A stretch of 64,000 bases of DNA from Rutpela maculata (taxonomy: Eukaryota; Arthropoda; Insecta; Coleoptera; Cerambycidae). The notes beneath the pieces are model-generated. The model did no database searches and was not told the DNA's origin. It was given only the letters and a program-made list of their open reading frames with translations. Numbering within the stretch: position 1 is the stretch's first letter; each line of letters opens with the position of its first letter. Position numbers and translations under genes: made by a program. Below, one piece after another: positions 20,701 to 30,655 of this stretch. The stretch lies in contig OW386285.2 in NCBI GenBank assembly GCA_936432065.2, positions 41,595,920 to 41,659,919 on the forward strand, in the 5' to 3' direction.

Positions 20701-21388
20701 AATAATGAGGCAAGGAACTGTCAACCAGTCAATTGCCATTTTTTCCGACAGCCAGGCGGCGCTAAAGGCAATCGATTCCATGCAGGTCGACTCAAGACTA
20801 GTATGGGATTGTATTAACGCCCTTATGGACCTAGGAACTCAGAACAAAGTGACCGTGGCATGGGTACCAGGACATGAGGGACACAGGGGAAATGAAAAGG
20901 CTGATGAGCTGGCTCGGGAAGGCGCATCTAATGCCCTGGTAGGCCCCGAACCCTTTTGTGGCGTGGCTAAGCCATGCAAACGAGAATCCATTAATAAATG
21001 GGTACAAGACAAATCTCTAGAATGGTGGAAGAGTTTCCCGCGACAGAGACAGGCCAAAGAGTTCATTAAAGAACGGTCGGCCAAATTCACGGAAGATCTA
21101 CTAGGCCAAAGTAGAAAGGCCATTAGGATAATAGTGGGTCTTCTAACTGGACATTGTAGACTCAATAGGCATGTGAGTCTAATGGGTCTGGCAGATGATG
21201 CAACATGCAGATTCTGTCAAGAGGAAGAGGAAACCTCAGTACATGTGCTGTGCCATTGTGAAGGCCTAGCCAGACTGAGATTCCAAATACTTGGTGAGGA
21301 AAAACCAAGAGCGGATAGCTATACTAAGGAGCCCCTATCAAGGCTATGGAGTCTGGTACAAAAGACAAAGCTGGATGAGGAACTCTAA
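17648..21388 (+). CDS. LINE ORF2: endonuclease, RT, RNase H, CCHC
   Basis: The frame is open from 17648 and lacks an ATG before the endonuclease domain. Residue numbers here count from 17705. Residues 18-238 are an EEP-type endonuclease (LQANLHHAK, LLQEPW, GCDANAHH, GSDH). Residues about 445-770 are the reverse transcriptase, with catalytic D598 (FLDIEGAFNN) and D688/D689 (GYADD), plus GCPQGGVLSPLL. Residues 948-1075 are RNase H with the full acidic set D953, E989, D1015 and D1067 (YTDGSK, FQAEV, SDSQAAL, GNEKADELA). C1168, C1171, H1180 and C1185 form a C-x2-C-x8-H-x4-C motif. All key residues are present, so the enzyme looks functional. It would nick the target and copy the RNA by target-primed reverse transcription. 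Expression probably needs frameshifting, reinitiation or non-AUG initiation. Confidence 0.93.
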   Translation, partial: VRLRGFQPKSGRRSWRWRNLLGRTSKPRIFTKKREEIKVLQANLHHAKAASAILCRRFEEEGIDVALLQEPWLVKGRPGGLKPLQGKLLYNTSSTRPRACIVYSSRVSCTLIPVLCTDDFVTATLTASTEEGMKSWIICSAYFPGEERFCPPQLLSDIVAYCGEKNLPMITGCDANAHHMVWGSTNVNTRGESLLQFILGEGLLIANTGKKPTFVTSVRKEVLDITLCTSNTSANIINWHVSEEPSGSDHMHIRFDITTPSLTETKFRNPRETNWEGYLESLRRHLQGGTASGRDVGSLEVAVEQVSEAIMAAYQENCPEKTRKNRGKTVWWNKHLEGLRTEVRKLFNKAKSRQDWDTYKVKLTQYNKEIRKAKRDSWRRFCEEVDDGPAASRIHRVLAKDGCTANEVGLLKKEDGTYTETLTESIELLMEAHFPGSLVVKGSEAVQFPDQRPERPRSEDWRLANEVAKPNKIRWAINKFQPYKSPGMDGIYPILLQKGQDIIVPHLCKIFRACLAWKYIPHMWRKVKVTYLPKVGRISDQTPKSYRPISLSSFLLKTLERLLDRYIRDEVLRENPLSERQCAYQPGKSTDLALDDLNRLLSKSLDDKEIAVATFLDIEGAFNNATTQSLTNSLSNRGVPTVLCQWIKASLDKRVIVSNLGEATIEAKVSTGCPQGGVLSPLLWATLVDELLRKVSAEGFYCLGYADDLAIVVKGRFANTISERSQRAINIVDRWCSEEGLSINPHKTTVVTFTRKRSLGGLKPLRLNGVEIPFASEAKYLGVIFDQKLTWNTHIQKVTQKATIALGRCRQMCGKNWGLNPKMSLWLYTRVVRPMITYGSVVWWTKTLQPGAVRLLSGAQRLACLCATGAIKSAPTAALEVLLDLPPLHIFIQGEARSVLHRLMQGTTPIRQQHGTEHQKLYSELKADPILGMPTDSMVPKYNFYKNFQIKIPDRGDWKNGPPISAQIVWYTDGSKTEHGAGAGIYGIRSKTEISISLGMHATVFQAEVAAIQWCAREIMRQGTVNQSIAIFSDSQAALKAIDSMQVDSRLVWDCINALMDLGTQNKVTVAWVPGHEGHRGNEKADELAREGASNALVGPEPFCGVAKPCKRESINKWVQDKSLEWWKSFPRQRQAKEFIKERSAKFTEDLLGQSRKAIRIIVGLLTGHCRLNRHVSLMGLADDATCRFCQEEEETSVHVLCHCEGLARLRFQILGEEKPRADSYTKEPLSRLWSLVQKTKLDEEL

Positions 21389-21481
21389 ATGAATTAGATT
21401 AGGAGCGCCACAATAGATCCAAAGGGGTCGCGGTGGCCAAGGCTAAGCGGCCAGCTCCTCCCTTCAATCTAATCTAATCTA
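21389..21481 (+). other. LINE 3' UTR with stem-loops and (AATCT)n tail
   Basis: AGGAGC (21401-21406) pairs with GCTCCT (21454-21459). An inner hairpin TGGCC/GGCCA (21434-21438/21449-21453) sits inside. ATTAGATTA just upstream is complementary to the terminal AATCTAAT repeats, so the whole 3' end can close into one long stem. Such a structure is a plausible recognition site for the element's own RT. That role is inference. Confidence 0.6.
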
Positions 21482-21494
21482 ATATGTCTCAGTT
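21482..21494. repeat. 13-bp target-site duplication of LINE, right
   Basis: This is ATATGTCTCAGTT, identical to 16065-16077. Confidence 0.95.
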
Positions 21495-21664
21495 GTTAAA
21501 TTTTTTGCCGAATCCCAGTTTATTCTATATCCGTTCTCCCAGGCGTGTTCGCAAATCTTCGATTTCTGAATCTCAATCTTCCTAATGTAAACCTTGTGAT
21601 CACCGAATCTAACAATAAGAAACACATAAAAATTCAGAAAATGCCACAACCAACATTTAGACAA
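21482..21664 (-). pseudogene. Penelope-like element, GIY-YIG domain (part 1)
   Basis: The minus strand reads RFGDHKVYIRKIE, then KSKICEHAWENGYRINWDSAK and LTTETY. This is the typical H-A-W-x2-G/D-H/Y-x-I-x-W sequence of the GIY-YIG endonuclease domain of Penelope-like elements. Upstream in this orientation the frame is degraded (GCGIF with a stop), and the rest of the element is missing. The 3' continuation lies at 15945-16077 beyond the inserted LINE. Confidence 0.75.
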
Positions 21665-23539
21665 TACTCACGAGCTTATTCTGGATCTGTTTCAGAATTT
21701 TTGACACATTTTGAAGTAAAAGATATCAAATACGAGATATTTGTCGCAGATTTAAATTAAAGTGTATAGTAAATTGTACGGTAAAAGAAATGAAGCCATA
21801 ACCGTTTCCATTGTTAACAAACAATCTTACAAATGTCCCTGGAAATAGGAGGAATGGATAAGCGCTGTGGTATTGCTAGCATATTTCAAAATATTCCAAA
21901 TTGTATAAGACAAACTTAAAAAAACTTTGCGTTTGTCATTTTACACGGTTTTTTAACTTCAATCCCAATAAGGAAATAATTTGTTAATTTTTATAAAAAA
22001 ATATGTTTTTCAACTACTTTCTTACTCTACAAAACAATAATTTTTAGATAAATTTGAAAAGATAACCTTTAACCACTTTTGGGCACCTCTTGACCCACAA
22101 TGCAGCGTCATAGTCTTTTCGCATACAAACAACGGCAATTTAATGTTGGCAAAAATACATATATTGTACAAGTTCATATTATATTACAATATTATCAGAT
22201 CTTCTAATTTGCATTATATTATAACGTAGGGTTTTTGTCTTAATCATTGTTTCATGTCAACTGACTATTCAATATAAAGGGCGAAATTAACATAACGAAA
22301 ACAATAAAGAGTCCATAGCATGTCCTTGACACTCGTGACGCATTTAGTGTTAGTGTGTTAAATTCTAAAATGAAGTATTATAAAAGTCAATAAAAAGTTA
22401 TTGTTCTGTGTAACGGTGATGGTATAAATTCTACGTTAGAATCTAGAACACAATGCTTTAAAGAATTTGATGCTTATCTAATACCAAACAATGTCATTTT
22501 TAAAAAAACGTATCATATAATCCATATCAAAGATTACCGGCGAATTCTTTTTATCTCAAAATACGAATCTTTGTTAAAGTCATAACCTTTCTTTTACATG
22601 TCCAATAAGACAACTTTCTCAAAGTGAAAAATTTGGTTATATGTTTAAAACTGTTTATGCTAAGAATATTGGAATAAACCAATAGAGGAAAGATTTCAAA
22701 TTCCTTCAACAGTTTTGAAGCTTTATTTCAAATATAGTAATTCAAAACATCGCTAGCTTTGGAAGAAATAGTTATAGAAATAACTACTTTATTATCTAAA
22801 TAAATATTTCAATTCAGTAATATGCACTAGTAGTGACTATATTGGAGCTTTTTAATGTAAGTACCTTAATTTAAAAAGGTGTATAGTATACATTATTTAC
22901 TATATAGTGTAGAATATTGAGTTAAGATCAGGTTCAAAATCCCAAACAGAAAATATATCAATAGTGAAACTGAAGCATAAAATTGGTTTAGTATAGTTTT
23001 ACTATGTAGTATCCAAATTGAAATATTAATGTACATAGAAAAGTCAAATAAAAGTGTGACATTTTTATTTCTACTTTTGACATACTATTCTCATTCTGCA
23101 TCACGATAATGTACTCATGGAGATAAAATATGTTCACACCTGCTTGTTTTAAAAAAAAATAATGAAGACTTTAGATTACGAGTTTAACATTCGTTTTGCC
23201 TCTGGGTAAAGCTAAAAATAACGTTAATATCATAAATCATTATCCAGTTTTTTCGATTTGTTGTATATAATTGAAATGTATTATTCGTATTCTCGTTCGC
23301 AAATTACATAGTCTTTTATTACAATTCTACTTTATTTAAACAGTCGTTTCTATTAAGTGATATAAACCACAATAAAGGATACATCCAATCACACTAGCTT
23401 GTGTTCCTAATTTTCGGAGAATACTTTCAACTTTCTGGAAAACATGAAATCGCATCTGGACATAACTGAATAAACTTGAAAAAGGGTCTAATAATGGTAT
23501 GAGACCCATAGAAAAAAGAGAGTCCGGTCAGCGGTGAAG
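21665..23539. other. AT-rich non-genic stretch
   Basis: No intact gene is seen. Around 22450-22520 the + strand reads TQCFKEFDAYLIPNNVIFKK, faintly reminiscent of retroelement gag proteins, but too short and broken to assign. Confidence 0.35.
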
Positions 23540-24160
23540 AATAGAAAATAAGCAACTACTCCCTAAGGACCACTCACGAACAAATTGAAATACCTAGGAA
23601 GTTATCGTGAGAACCAACTGAAAAGGAGATAAAGTATAAAGGAAACAATTAAAATGGCATACAGAGTTACAAGGAAATTCATCGAGAAAAATAAGCCGTC
23701 ATGTACATACATAATATACATAGCCACCACACTGCCCACTATGATATACGGAATTGAAAACGATGCAACAGCAAAAACCAATAGATTAAATCTGAGAAGC
23801 ACTGAAAGGGGTATCACCCAACTGCTAGCAAAAATAATTATACTAAAGTAAGGACATAAGCCGTCAACATTAATAAGAGAAAACAATTACAAAAAGGATA
23901 GAAACTGCGCAATGAACTATTGATTGAAGACATCTACTGATAAAAGTACTATCACTGAATAAGAATTTTCCAAAAATAGCAAAGATCGGGCACACTGGAA
24001 ACAAACAGCCAGGGAAAAAATAATTACCATAAAAAAATCGCAATCATATAATCTTCGGCGGAATCAGAAATGGAGGAAACTCAGAAGAAGAAAAACTCTA
24101 GAAGCAAAACACAAAAAGGAGAGCATAAACACTCCGTATCACAATATAATTCGGCAATGC
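23540..24160 (+). pseudogene. RTE-like LINE, RT C-terminal remnant
   Basis: Reading across stops and frame changes gives EQIEYLGSYRENQLKRR, then MAYRVTRKFIEKNKPSCTY, ATTLPTMIYGIENDATAK, RLNLRSTERGI and a tail with AHWKQTAREK. The order YLG..(E)I+.RI..A...F, LPTMIYG.E, LR.TER, and W is the C-terminal part of an RTE-type or related endonuclease-RT protein. It has several stops and is not functional. No RT catalytic motif remains. Confidence 0.6.
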
Positions 24161-24299
24161 ATCTCACAAAACCCTAGACCTCATTCTGCACTCCTCTACC
24201 GTGCGTCATGTAGGTCATTTAAAAATATGAGTACAACTATGTCTCTCTTAATTGTAGTATTTAAAAAAAATGGGTATTTAATTATGCGGCTGAAGCCTC

Positions 24300-24835
24300 C
24301 CCACGAAGTGTTTGCAAAAATTGGTTAATTTAACTGCCCTGTAATGTTAACCGTAGTTAGGTCGCTAATATGCAATCAAAACAAAATTGGGCCAAGAACA
24401 GAGCCTTGAAGTACCCCAGGGTTTATATTAGCTATTTTATATACATTTGGATCTATAAAAATTTAGTTGCGGCCAGACAGATTGAAACTATTTTAAGATA
24501 GTGCATCTGAAACCACACTGTTCTATGTACTGTAGCAATATCCAATGTTGAACACAATCAAAAACTTTAGATAAATTACAAAATATAGCAGCAGAAGCCT
24601 TGCCTTCATTTATTCCAGTATAAGCTTTATTTAAGTAAACATTGCATTAGTGCTTTTATTACGTTGAAATACTAATTGATTGTCAATAGTAAAATTTCCA
24701 AACAATAAACACTCCACTTTTTACTAGCTTTTCAATAATTTTTGCTAAAGAACAAAAATGGGTCTGGTATTGACGAAATATCTGTAAAAATATTTGAAAA
24801 TTACTTGATTCTGCTCTGGATGTATTGTTTGCCTT
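24300..24835 (-). pseudogene. CR1/Jockey-like reverse transcriptase remnant
   Basis: The minus strand reads, in order, FVLLAKIIEKLV, QLVFQRNKSTNAM, NKAYTGINEGKASAAIFCNL, SKVFDCVQHWILLQYIEQCG and, after frame changes, NINPGVLQGSVLGP. These are RT blocks 1-4 (the K-x-D/F-D-C-V-x-H and QGSVLGP motifs) in the correct order. The catalytic aspartate of block 3 is changed (FCNLSKVFDC), frames shift repeatedly, and the YADD half is missing. The 5' end of this piece is continuous with the inverted-repeat array at 24765-25600, in which its first part is duplicated. Confidence 0.8.
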
Positions 24836-25460
24836 ATAAATAGTTTCTTTCAAACAGAAGATTTTCAGGGGTCGAGGAAACTTTCCGTATTTGATAAAAG
24901 TCTGTAAAAGTAATAATGTAATCGTATGCATTTATTTGATATCAAAATAAAGTTCGCATCATCACGAATCAGATTTCACCATAAAATAGGCTATCAATAT
25001 ACCCAATGGAAAGTTAAAAGGAAAACTTCCTGGAAACTTTCGGAGTTTTCAAAACGGAAAGTTTCCAGGAAGTTTTCCTTCTAACTTTCCATTGGGTTTA
25101 ATGATAACCTATTTTATGGTGAAATCTGATTTCTGATGACTCAAGCTTCATTTTGATAACAAATAAGTGCATACAGTTATATTATTTAGATGACTTTTAC
25201 AGACTTTTATCAAATATGGAAAGTTTCCTTCGTGATGATGTAAATAATGTTCTTCATTTTGATACCAAGTAAGTACTACAATTAAATTATTTACATGACT
25301 TTTACAGACTTTTATCAAATATGGAAAGTTTCCTCGACCCATCTCTGGAAATCTCCTGTTTGAAAGAAACTATTTATAAGGCAACTAATACAATACATCC
25401 AGAGCAGAATCAAGTAATTTTCAAATATTTTTACAGATATTTCGTCAATACCAGACGCAT
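24765..25460. repeat. Inverted repeat centred on GGAAAGTTTCC motifs
   Basis: The segment 24765-25000 is repeated inversely at about 25090-25460. The shared text includes CGTCAATACCAGACGCAT-like, AGAGCAGAATCAAGTAATTT, GAAACTATTTATAAGGC, GACTTTTATCAAATA and TTTTATGGTGAAATCTGATT. The centre (about 25010-25095) is itself a palindrome built of GGAAAGTTTCC and CCTGGAAACTTTC. The arms carry a copy of the LINE piece at 24770-24835, so the repeat formed after or during the rearrangement of that LINE. Confidence 0.75.
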
Positions 25461-25600
25461 TTTAGTTTCCTCGCCCCATCTCTCGAAATCTCCTGTTTGA
25501 AAGAAACTATTTATAAGGCAACTAATACATCCAGAGCAAAATCAAGTAATTTTCAAATATTTTTACAGATAAGTAAGTATATCGTCAATACCAAACGCAC
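25323..25600. repeat. Two tandem copies of a 130-bp unit
   Basis: CCCATCTCTGGAAATCTCC, GTTTGAAAGAAACTATTTAT, CATCCAGAGCA and TTTTTACAGAT at 25337-25445 recur at about 25473-25575 with small changes. An extra AAGT is present in the second copy. The unit is the same as the arm of the inverted repeat. Confidence 0.7.
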
Positions 25601-27154
25601 TTTTGTTTTTTATATTCGTACTTCTTTTTAATTAAGCTGTATTTGCGTTGCATAAAGATAATGTTTGTTTATTACTTATTTCCTTCGTATAACTCGGGGG
25701 TCGCTTGGAGGAATATGTTTTTAGTTTATCTGGAATTGAACAGTAATAGTTCATATTATTCGGCTTTATAGCTGTTTTAATAGAAAGATGGCCTGTATCT
25801 CTGAACTCATGTAATATTCGCAAGTTTTTTGCAGATGCCCTTAGTTATTCAAGATTTTTTGTTTCTACTTTTAAATTTTTGAATTTTTGTACAGGAGAAG
25901 CTCTCTAAAAACGTATATCAAATATTTATAAAAGACATCGAGGGGTTCATCTCTCTATTTAAAATATCCCAATCCCAAATATCCTCCGATTGTTGACAGT
26001 ATTAAAAAAACAGCTATAACAAACATTACGAAGTTAATTATTCAAACTAATAGTATAATTTTTATTACAGAATTTTAATTTATATGTGCAATTCTGCAAT
26101 TCCCAATGGTAGTACAGTGTAAATGGTAAAGTATAAATGGCTATATATTTTCGGAACGCCCAATAAACTGATGATTGACAGTTTAAGTAAGTGATAAATT
26201 AATTTTGACAATAACATCTCATGTGGACACAATCTTGGTGGTCGATTGAGGCCATTCAATAAAATAACAATAAACCAAAGGGTAAAAATACACAACATAT
26301 AAATGCGGGTGGTCGTAACCATATAATACGCGTAAAACCTACCTGGGCTATTGAAATGTATATTAATATAATTATTGACTCTTCTACACAATTGAATTCT
26401 ATGGCATATTATTATGGAGGCCATTTGAATATCAACTCAATGCGAATGTGGAATTAAAAATCAAAAACATGTAATTCGATTAATTTGAATATAATTTGCA
26501 GCAAAATCAATTTTGGCGACCACCCTGACGAGTGAATTTTGCTTTTTACAGAGATGTTACTGTCACTGACCCTAATTTTGATTGATAGAATGAGTTGAAT
26601 ACCGCACTCACACGCTGTGTGTCACGTTGACTTTTTTAATAAAAATTTTCGTTTTATTGTGAACGGTGTCAGTATTTTTGTTTGGGAAAGTTATTAAAAT
26701 ACGAAAAAAAATGTATGAAGTCGTTTTAATATGGGTCATATTAGCATTATAATGTCGCAAGATTACAATCCGGCGTATTACTTTAATCATGCATTTTAAC
26801 ATTAAATTACTTGTTTGGTAAACATAATCATACGTTTAAAAACACGCATACCACAGCTAAGGTCTTTCGTCAGTTACTTCTTTAATGACTCGTATATTCA
26901 TTAATGTAATCCACGCAAGTAATAATCGTAACTTTAATAAATTAAATCTCCAACGTTTCGGAAATATTTTTCACCTTCAGAAAAATTACCAACATATTTG
27001 TGGCAAGATGCTGCGGTTATATCCTTCACAAAAGTAATCGGAAAACTGTCTTTTGACGTATTTTGAAAACGACATGTTTCATCAAAAAAATTAAGAAAAG
27101 TTAATCAGAAAATTATCTAGAGTAAGGACTATTAAAGAACTGCAACATAGCGTA
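25601..27154. other. AT-rich non-genic stretch
   Basis: No gene is recognised. The minus-strand frame at 26080-26424 (114 codons) has no family motifs. CTCCAACGTTTCGGAAAT at about 26949 is reminiscent of Penelope terminal sequences but stands alone. Confidence 0.35.
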
Positions 27155-28149
27155 GCGTTGAGGACAACTATTGCAGGTGGGTATACTGACGGGTCCAGGA
27201 TGGAAACAGGAGCTGGAGCAGAAATGGTGAAAGGCCAAGAGGGAGTATAAGTCTCTCTCTTGGGGAGCACTCCACTATGTTCCAGACAGAAATTCTGGCT
27301 ATATTCGAGTTTGCACGCGAGGATGTTAAATGACGATATGTGAACCAGCAGATCTCACTTGCATCAGACAGTCAGACGACATTAAAGACACTAATCTCTA
27401 TCAAGTTGTCTTCCAGACTGGTTTGGGACTGTCACGTTGGGTTAGAGTTGTTATTCCTTTGTTTAAACTTCTGTTACTAATCCGTGGCCTTATCTTTTTT
27501 GTGAAAATATAAAAATGCCTTGATAGGCAAGAAGTGTGTGTCCCTGTTACTTTGCCAATTTTATTCTTCTAATATTATTCACGTTAGAATCGGGTTTAGC
27601 TATTTACCGCTATAAGACAGTGTATCTGGCTGCATGGACCATGTCCTAATGCCAGAAAAGAAAACGTTAATGGAGAGATATTAAAGGAAATCGACATGGG
27701 AAAACACTTATCAATGGACCGTGCACAAAACAGACTGAAGAACTACTCACTCAGGATCCAGTTGAGAAACTTTGTTGGCGACCTTAACTGCAGACTGTGC
27801 GGTAAAGGTACCAGAAACTGTGGAATATATTATATAGGACTGCGAGGTGTTGGACCCCAGAACATATAATATTTACGGACAAACACAAACAGGAAACCTG
27901 GAAACAAAACCGGAGTCCATCAAAACTCGCCCATTTTCAGACCTGTATAACCTTGTCAATGGTACATAAATATTAAAATGGACAGTGTAAACTAAGACAG
28001 GGAGAGTACAATAAGCCCAGAAGACTGCAGTGATCTCGGAGTATTTTACAGACGAGCCCCAAGAGGAGGGGTTTTAGTCATTTAGAATCTGACACTCATA
28101 CCCTTTCCAGCGATAGGCAACCCGCGTGGGTTTCCCCTCCTCGAAAAAA
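27155..28149 (+). pseudogene. I/R1/LOA-like LINE, RNase H to 3' end, decayed
   Basis: The text starts with an RNase H domain: GGYTDGSRMETGAGAEMVKG, then LSLGEHSTMFQTEILAIFEF, with the first two acidic positions still visible (TDGS, FQTE). It follows with a degraded SDSQ region (SDDIKDTNLYQVVFQT). After an interruption (27440-27600) it resumes with FVGDLNCRLCGKG, a damaged cysteine-histidine motif, and a 3' UTR ending CCCTCCTCG and an A-run at 28141-28149. Numerous stops make it non-functional. It is from a different family than the intact LINE at 16078. Confidence 0.75.
27440..27600 (+). repeat. Inserted Jockey-like 3' terminus
   Basis: The phrase GCCTTGATAGGCAAGAAG followed by TGTGTGTCCCTGT closely matches 49148-49190 (GCCTTGAACGGC then AAGTGTGTGTCCCTGT), which follows a Jockey-like RNase H remnant. 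It sits at the point where the RNase H text of the surrounding LINE breaks off and does not rejoin until about 27605. A short 3'-end insertion is therefore likely. Confidence 0.45.
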
Positions 28150-28889
28150 AAAGTTATTATTATATATTTTAATATGATATAAACCGTGAAGAGACACAGA
28201 TTTTTTCACACTCAAATTTTAAATATGGTGCATAACCATTATATTGTTCTTTTTAAGATTCTGAACTTTTATCTAGGAATGATCCAACATTGGAGAACTA
28301 TAGACATCATATTCATAATTTATCTGTTCTGAAGATACTTATAAACAACAATGGAAACGTTGAAAATATAAGATTAATTTTTTATTTAAAAAACTGATCC
28401 TAATACTCAAAAAATTGAGAAAGAAGAAATAAATATACTGTTTTTTTTTTCAATCTATATAGATCTTTTTTATAGATAATGATAATAAATTAGTCTCTAG
28501 AAGACAGTAACATCCATAGAGTTCTTATATATATATTTTTTTAATGCATTAAATTCGATATTTGGGCCCACCGGCTTAAAATATCAACAAAATAATAATG
28601 TCCTTCCCCTATTGTAGATAATGTTATAATAATCACTTTTTGATAAAACGTGTTGTTTTTCAAATAAAGTTCAAAACCCGTTTTTTTATTACCCTTCCAT
28701 TGCTTTCTACATGTTGTTTCATCAAGATTTATAAAAAAGTTTGTCTATTAACCTCATCCTTTAGCGCTAAGCACTGAGACGCAAGAATACGCCACCCCGC
28801 ATACCCAATTCAAATAGTTCCATATCGTTTCTATTGACTTGATGATACATTAATTTAGTTTTTTCTGATTTAGTTTTAATCGTAAGAAC
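28150..28889. other. AT-rich non-genic stretch
   Basis: Nothing recognisable is seen apart from homopolymer runs. Confidence 0.4.
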
Positions 28890-29085
28890 AAACCGGTACG
28901 GTGGCTCACTCGGCTAAATTATACTGTGTGGCGAATATGCTGGTCACATTGTCTTTCGGGTACTAGGTTTGACCTCAGCCCCGGCGGTGACAATGTCGGT
29001 GGTATGGATGCATGACTGCATTTTTCAACATTTGGGGTTTTGGATCTGGGGGTTGCCTCCTATATGTGGTGTTTTATCAAAATTA
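28890..29085 (+). mobile_element. tRNA-type SINE, copy 1
   Basis: The head has a box A-like GTGGCTCACTCGGCTAA (28900) and a box B-like GGTTTGACCTC (28967). The body contains GCATTTTTCAACATTTGG, TTTTGGATCTGGG and TGTGGTGTTTTAT. The body matches the SINE copy at 39548-39740 (GCGTTTTTTTTTCAAATG, TTTGGATTTGGG, TGTGGTGTGTTAT). Target duplications and a clean tail are not visible, so it is probably old. A polymerase III-transcribed, LINE-mobilised element is inferred. Confidence 0.6.
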
Positions 29086-30655
29086 TTAAACATTAGCAAA
29101 TATTCATAAAATTTAATTAGTTTTACCATAATATTATAGACTACACATACACATATAATAATGTACTCTTATCTTATAATCAAAAATTCCATAGATAATA
29201 TGATTTGCTTGCAGTATAATATTTTGGTTTCAATATAATTTGAACATTAATGTATATTATTATGTAAATACGTATATTGGAAACAAAACTTATATTATTA
29301 TTAATGCTATTAAAGTGCATAAATCTAGTTCAAGGCTACTGACAATTCATTTCTTTGATATTTTTCTCTGAACGTTTAGCCATTGTCGCAAATGGAAGTA
29401 ACAGCAATGACGGAATTGCTGAAAACAATAAAATGAAATGAAAAATATCTGTAACTGAAAAGCTTATTCATAATTGTTTGTATTTTTTAACTTTCTAAGG
29501 TACTTTAAGTTTCCAACAAGGTAATTTTCATTTTATTCTTAAAATCTCGCAGCTTAAAGTGTTTGCTATAAATTCATTTAACTCTGGGAATATCTTACAT
29601 AAATAAATATTTTTGTTCTCTAGTTCATAATAATCCTAATCATAGTTAGATATCGTTTAATAAACTCTATAATGTCCTTTTTTACGCTATAATTTTTAAT
29701 AATTGTTATAGTTTCAGTACATATTTCGATATAAATAAATTTATAAATCATATCAATTACATTTATACCTAGTAAGAGCCATGAATAAATTGGCATAAAT
29801 GGGGTGAGTTTTGGCTAACTGAGTAAACTAATACATTTATACGAATCCATTTACTATTTACACACAATATGGTATACAGAAATTTGTTTGACGGCGGGAG
29901 GCAGATGGTCTTCTCTCATACTGGGAGCTTCAGAACAGCTGTTCTTATTTAGGATTTATGCTTTGTTCAAAAATATTATTGGATATAAATTAAATTACTT
30001 AATTTCGGTGTGCCTAAAATACAAAAAGTGCAAGGTGGTATTAGTACAGAACGGATGAATATGACTAAACTATCCATATTTTGTATCAGATATTGTGGTT
30101 TTTTATATTTGTGGTTTTCAGTTAAGTTAACAAAACTAAATTAAAAATGTATTTATAATATTTTTCGCCTAGCATATGTGAAAATGAATCATATTAACCC
30201 TAAAATACGACCAAAAGTAATGTTTATCGTCCCTTGGACCGCTATAGTTATTTATATACCAAGTGTCGTAAGTGCACTTTTTTGGTCGAGAATACAGTTC
30301 GAGACAAAAAAATCGTACTGTACGACCTGCGGTGCATATTATATTTTTCGTCATACCCATGAATTACTAAACTAGAAAAAAACTTGAGAAAAACTAGTGC
30401 AAAACTATACTTATATGAGTAAGATATCCATGGCAACGTCAATAAAATAAATTTAGGACGTGACATCTATTCAAATGACAACAACTGTCAAGATAAATTA
30501 AATCATATTATTATAATAGCTCTGAACGTTTTTGAAAATAATGTCGGATATAGAAGGTATAGCGAGTAAGGCCTCTCTGGGTTTACTTCCAAAAAAGTTA
30601 AAACATTTAATTTAATACTTGTTATGTAAAAGAGAAAACTTTCCCAAATTTACTT
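29086..30655. other. AT-rich non-genic stretch
   Basis: No gene is recognised. Overlapping open frames on both strands at 30169-30466 read the same interval and show no family motif. Confidence 0.35.

Larger units (their letters stand above)
16078..21481 (+). mobile_element. Full-length LOA/I-type non-LTR retrotransposon
   Basis: A 5404-bp LINE bounded by perfect 13-bp duplications. It has a structured 5' UTR (16078-16407), ORF1 (16408-17724), an overlapping ORF2 (to 21388), and a 93-bp 3' UTR ending in an AATCT repeat rather than poly(A). Both ORFs are free of stops and frameshifts. The domain set (apurinic-type endonuclease, RT, RNase H, C-terminal CCHC) and phrases such as FLDIEGAFNN, GCPQGGVLSPLLW and GYADD fit the LOA clade of the I group. 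I or R1 relatives are the alternatives. Its base composition is clearly richer in G+C than the surroundings, as expected for a recent insertion. It lies antisense to the Penelope remnant it interrupts. Confidence 0.92.

Noticed and set aside
21461..21485. Telomere-type repeat at the LINE 3' end
   Set aside because: The tail is AATCT, not the insect AACCT/TTAGG repeat, and the target duplication is ordinary sequence. It is an element tail.
22440..22620. Possible gag-like remnant (FKEFDAYLIPNNVIF)
   Set aside because: Only about 20 residues resemble gag proteins, with frame breaks around them and no protease, RT or LTRs nearby.
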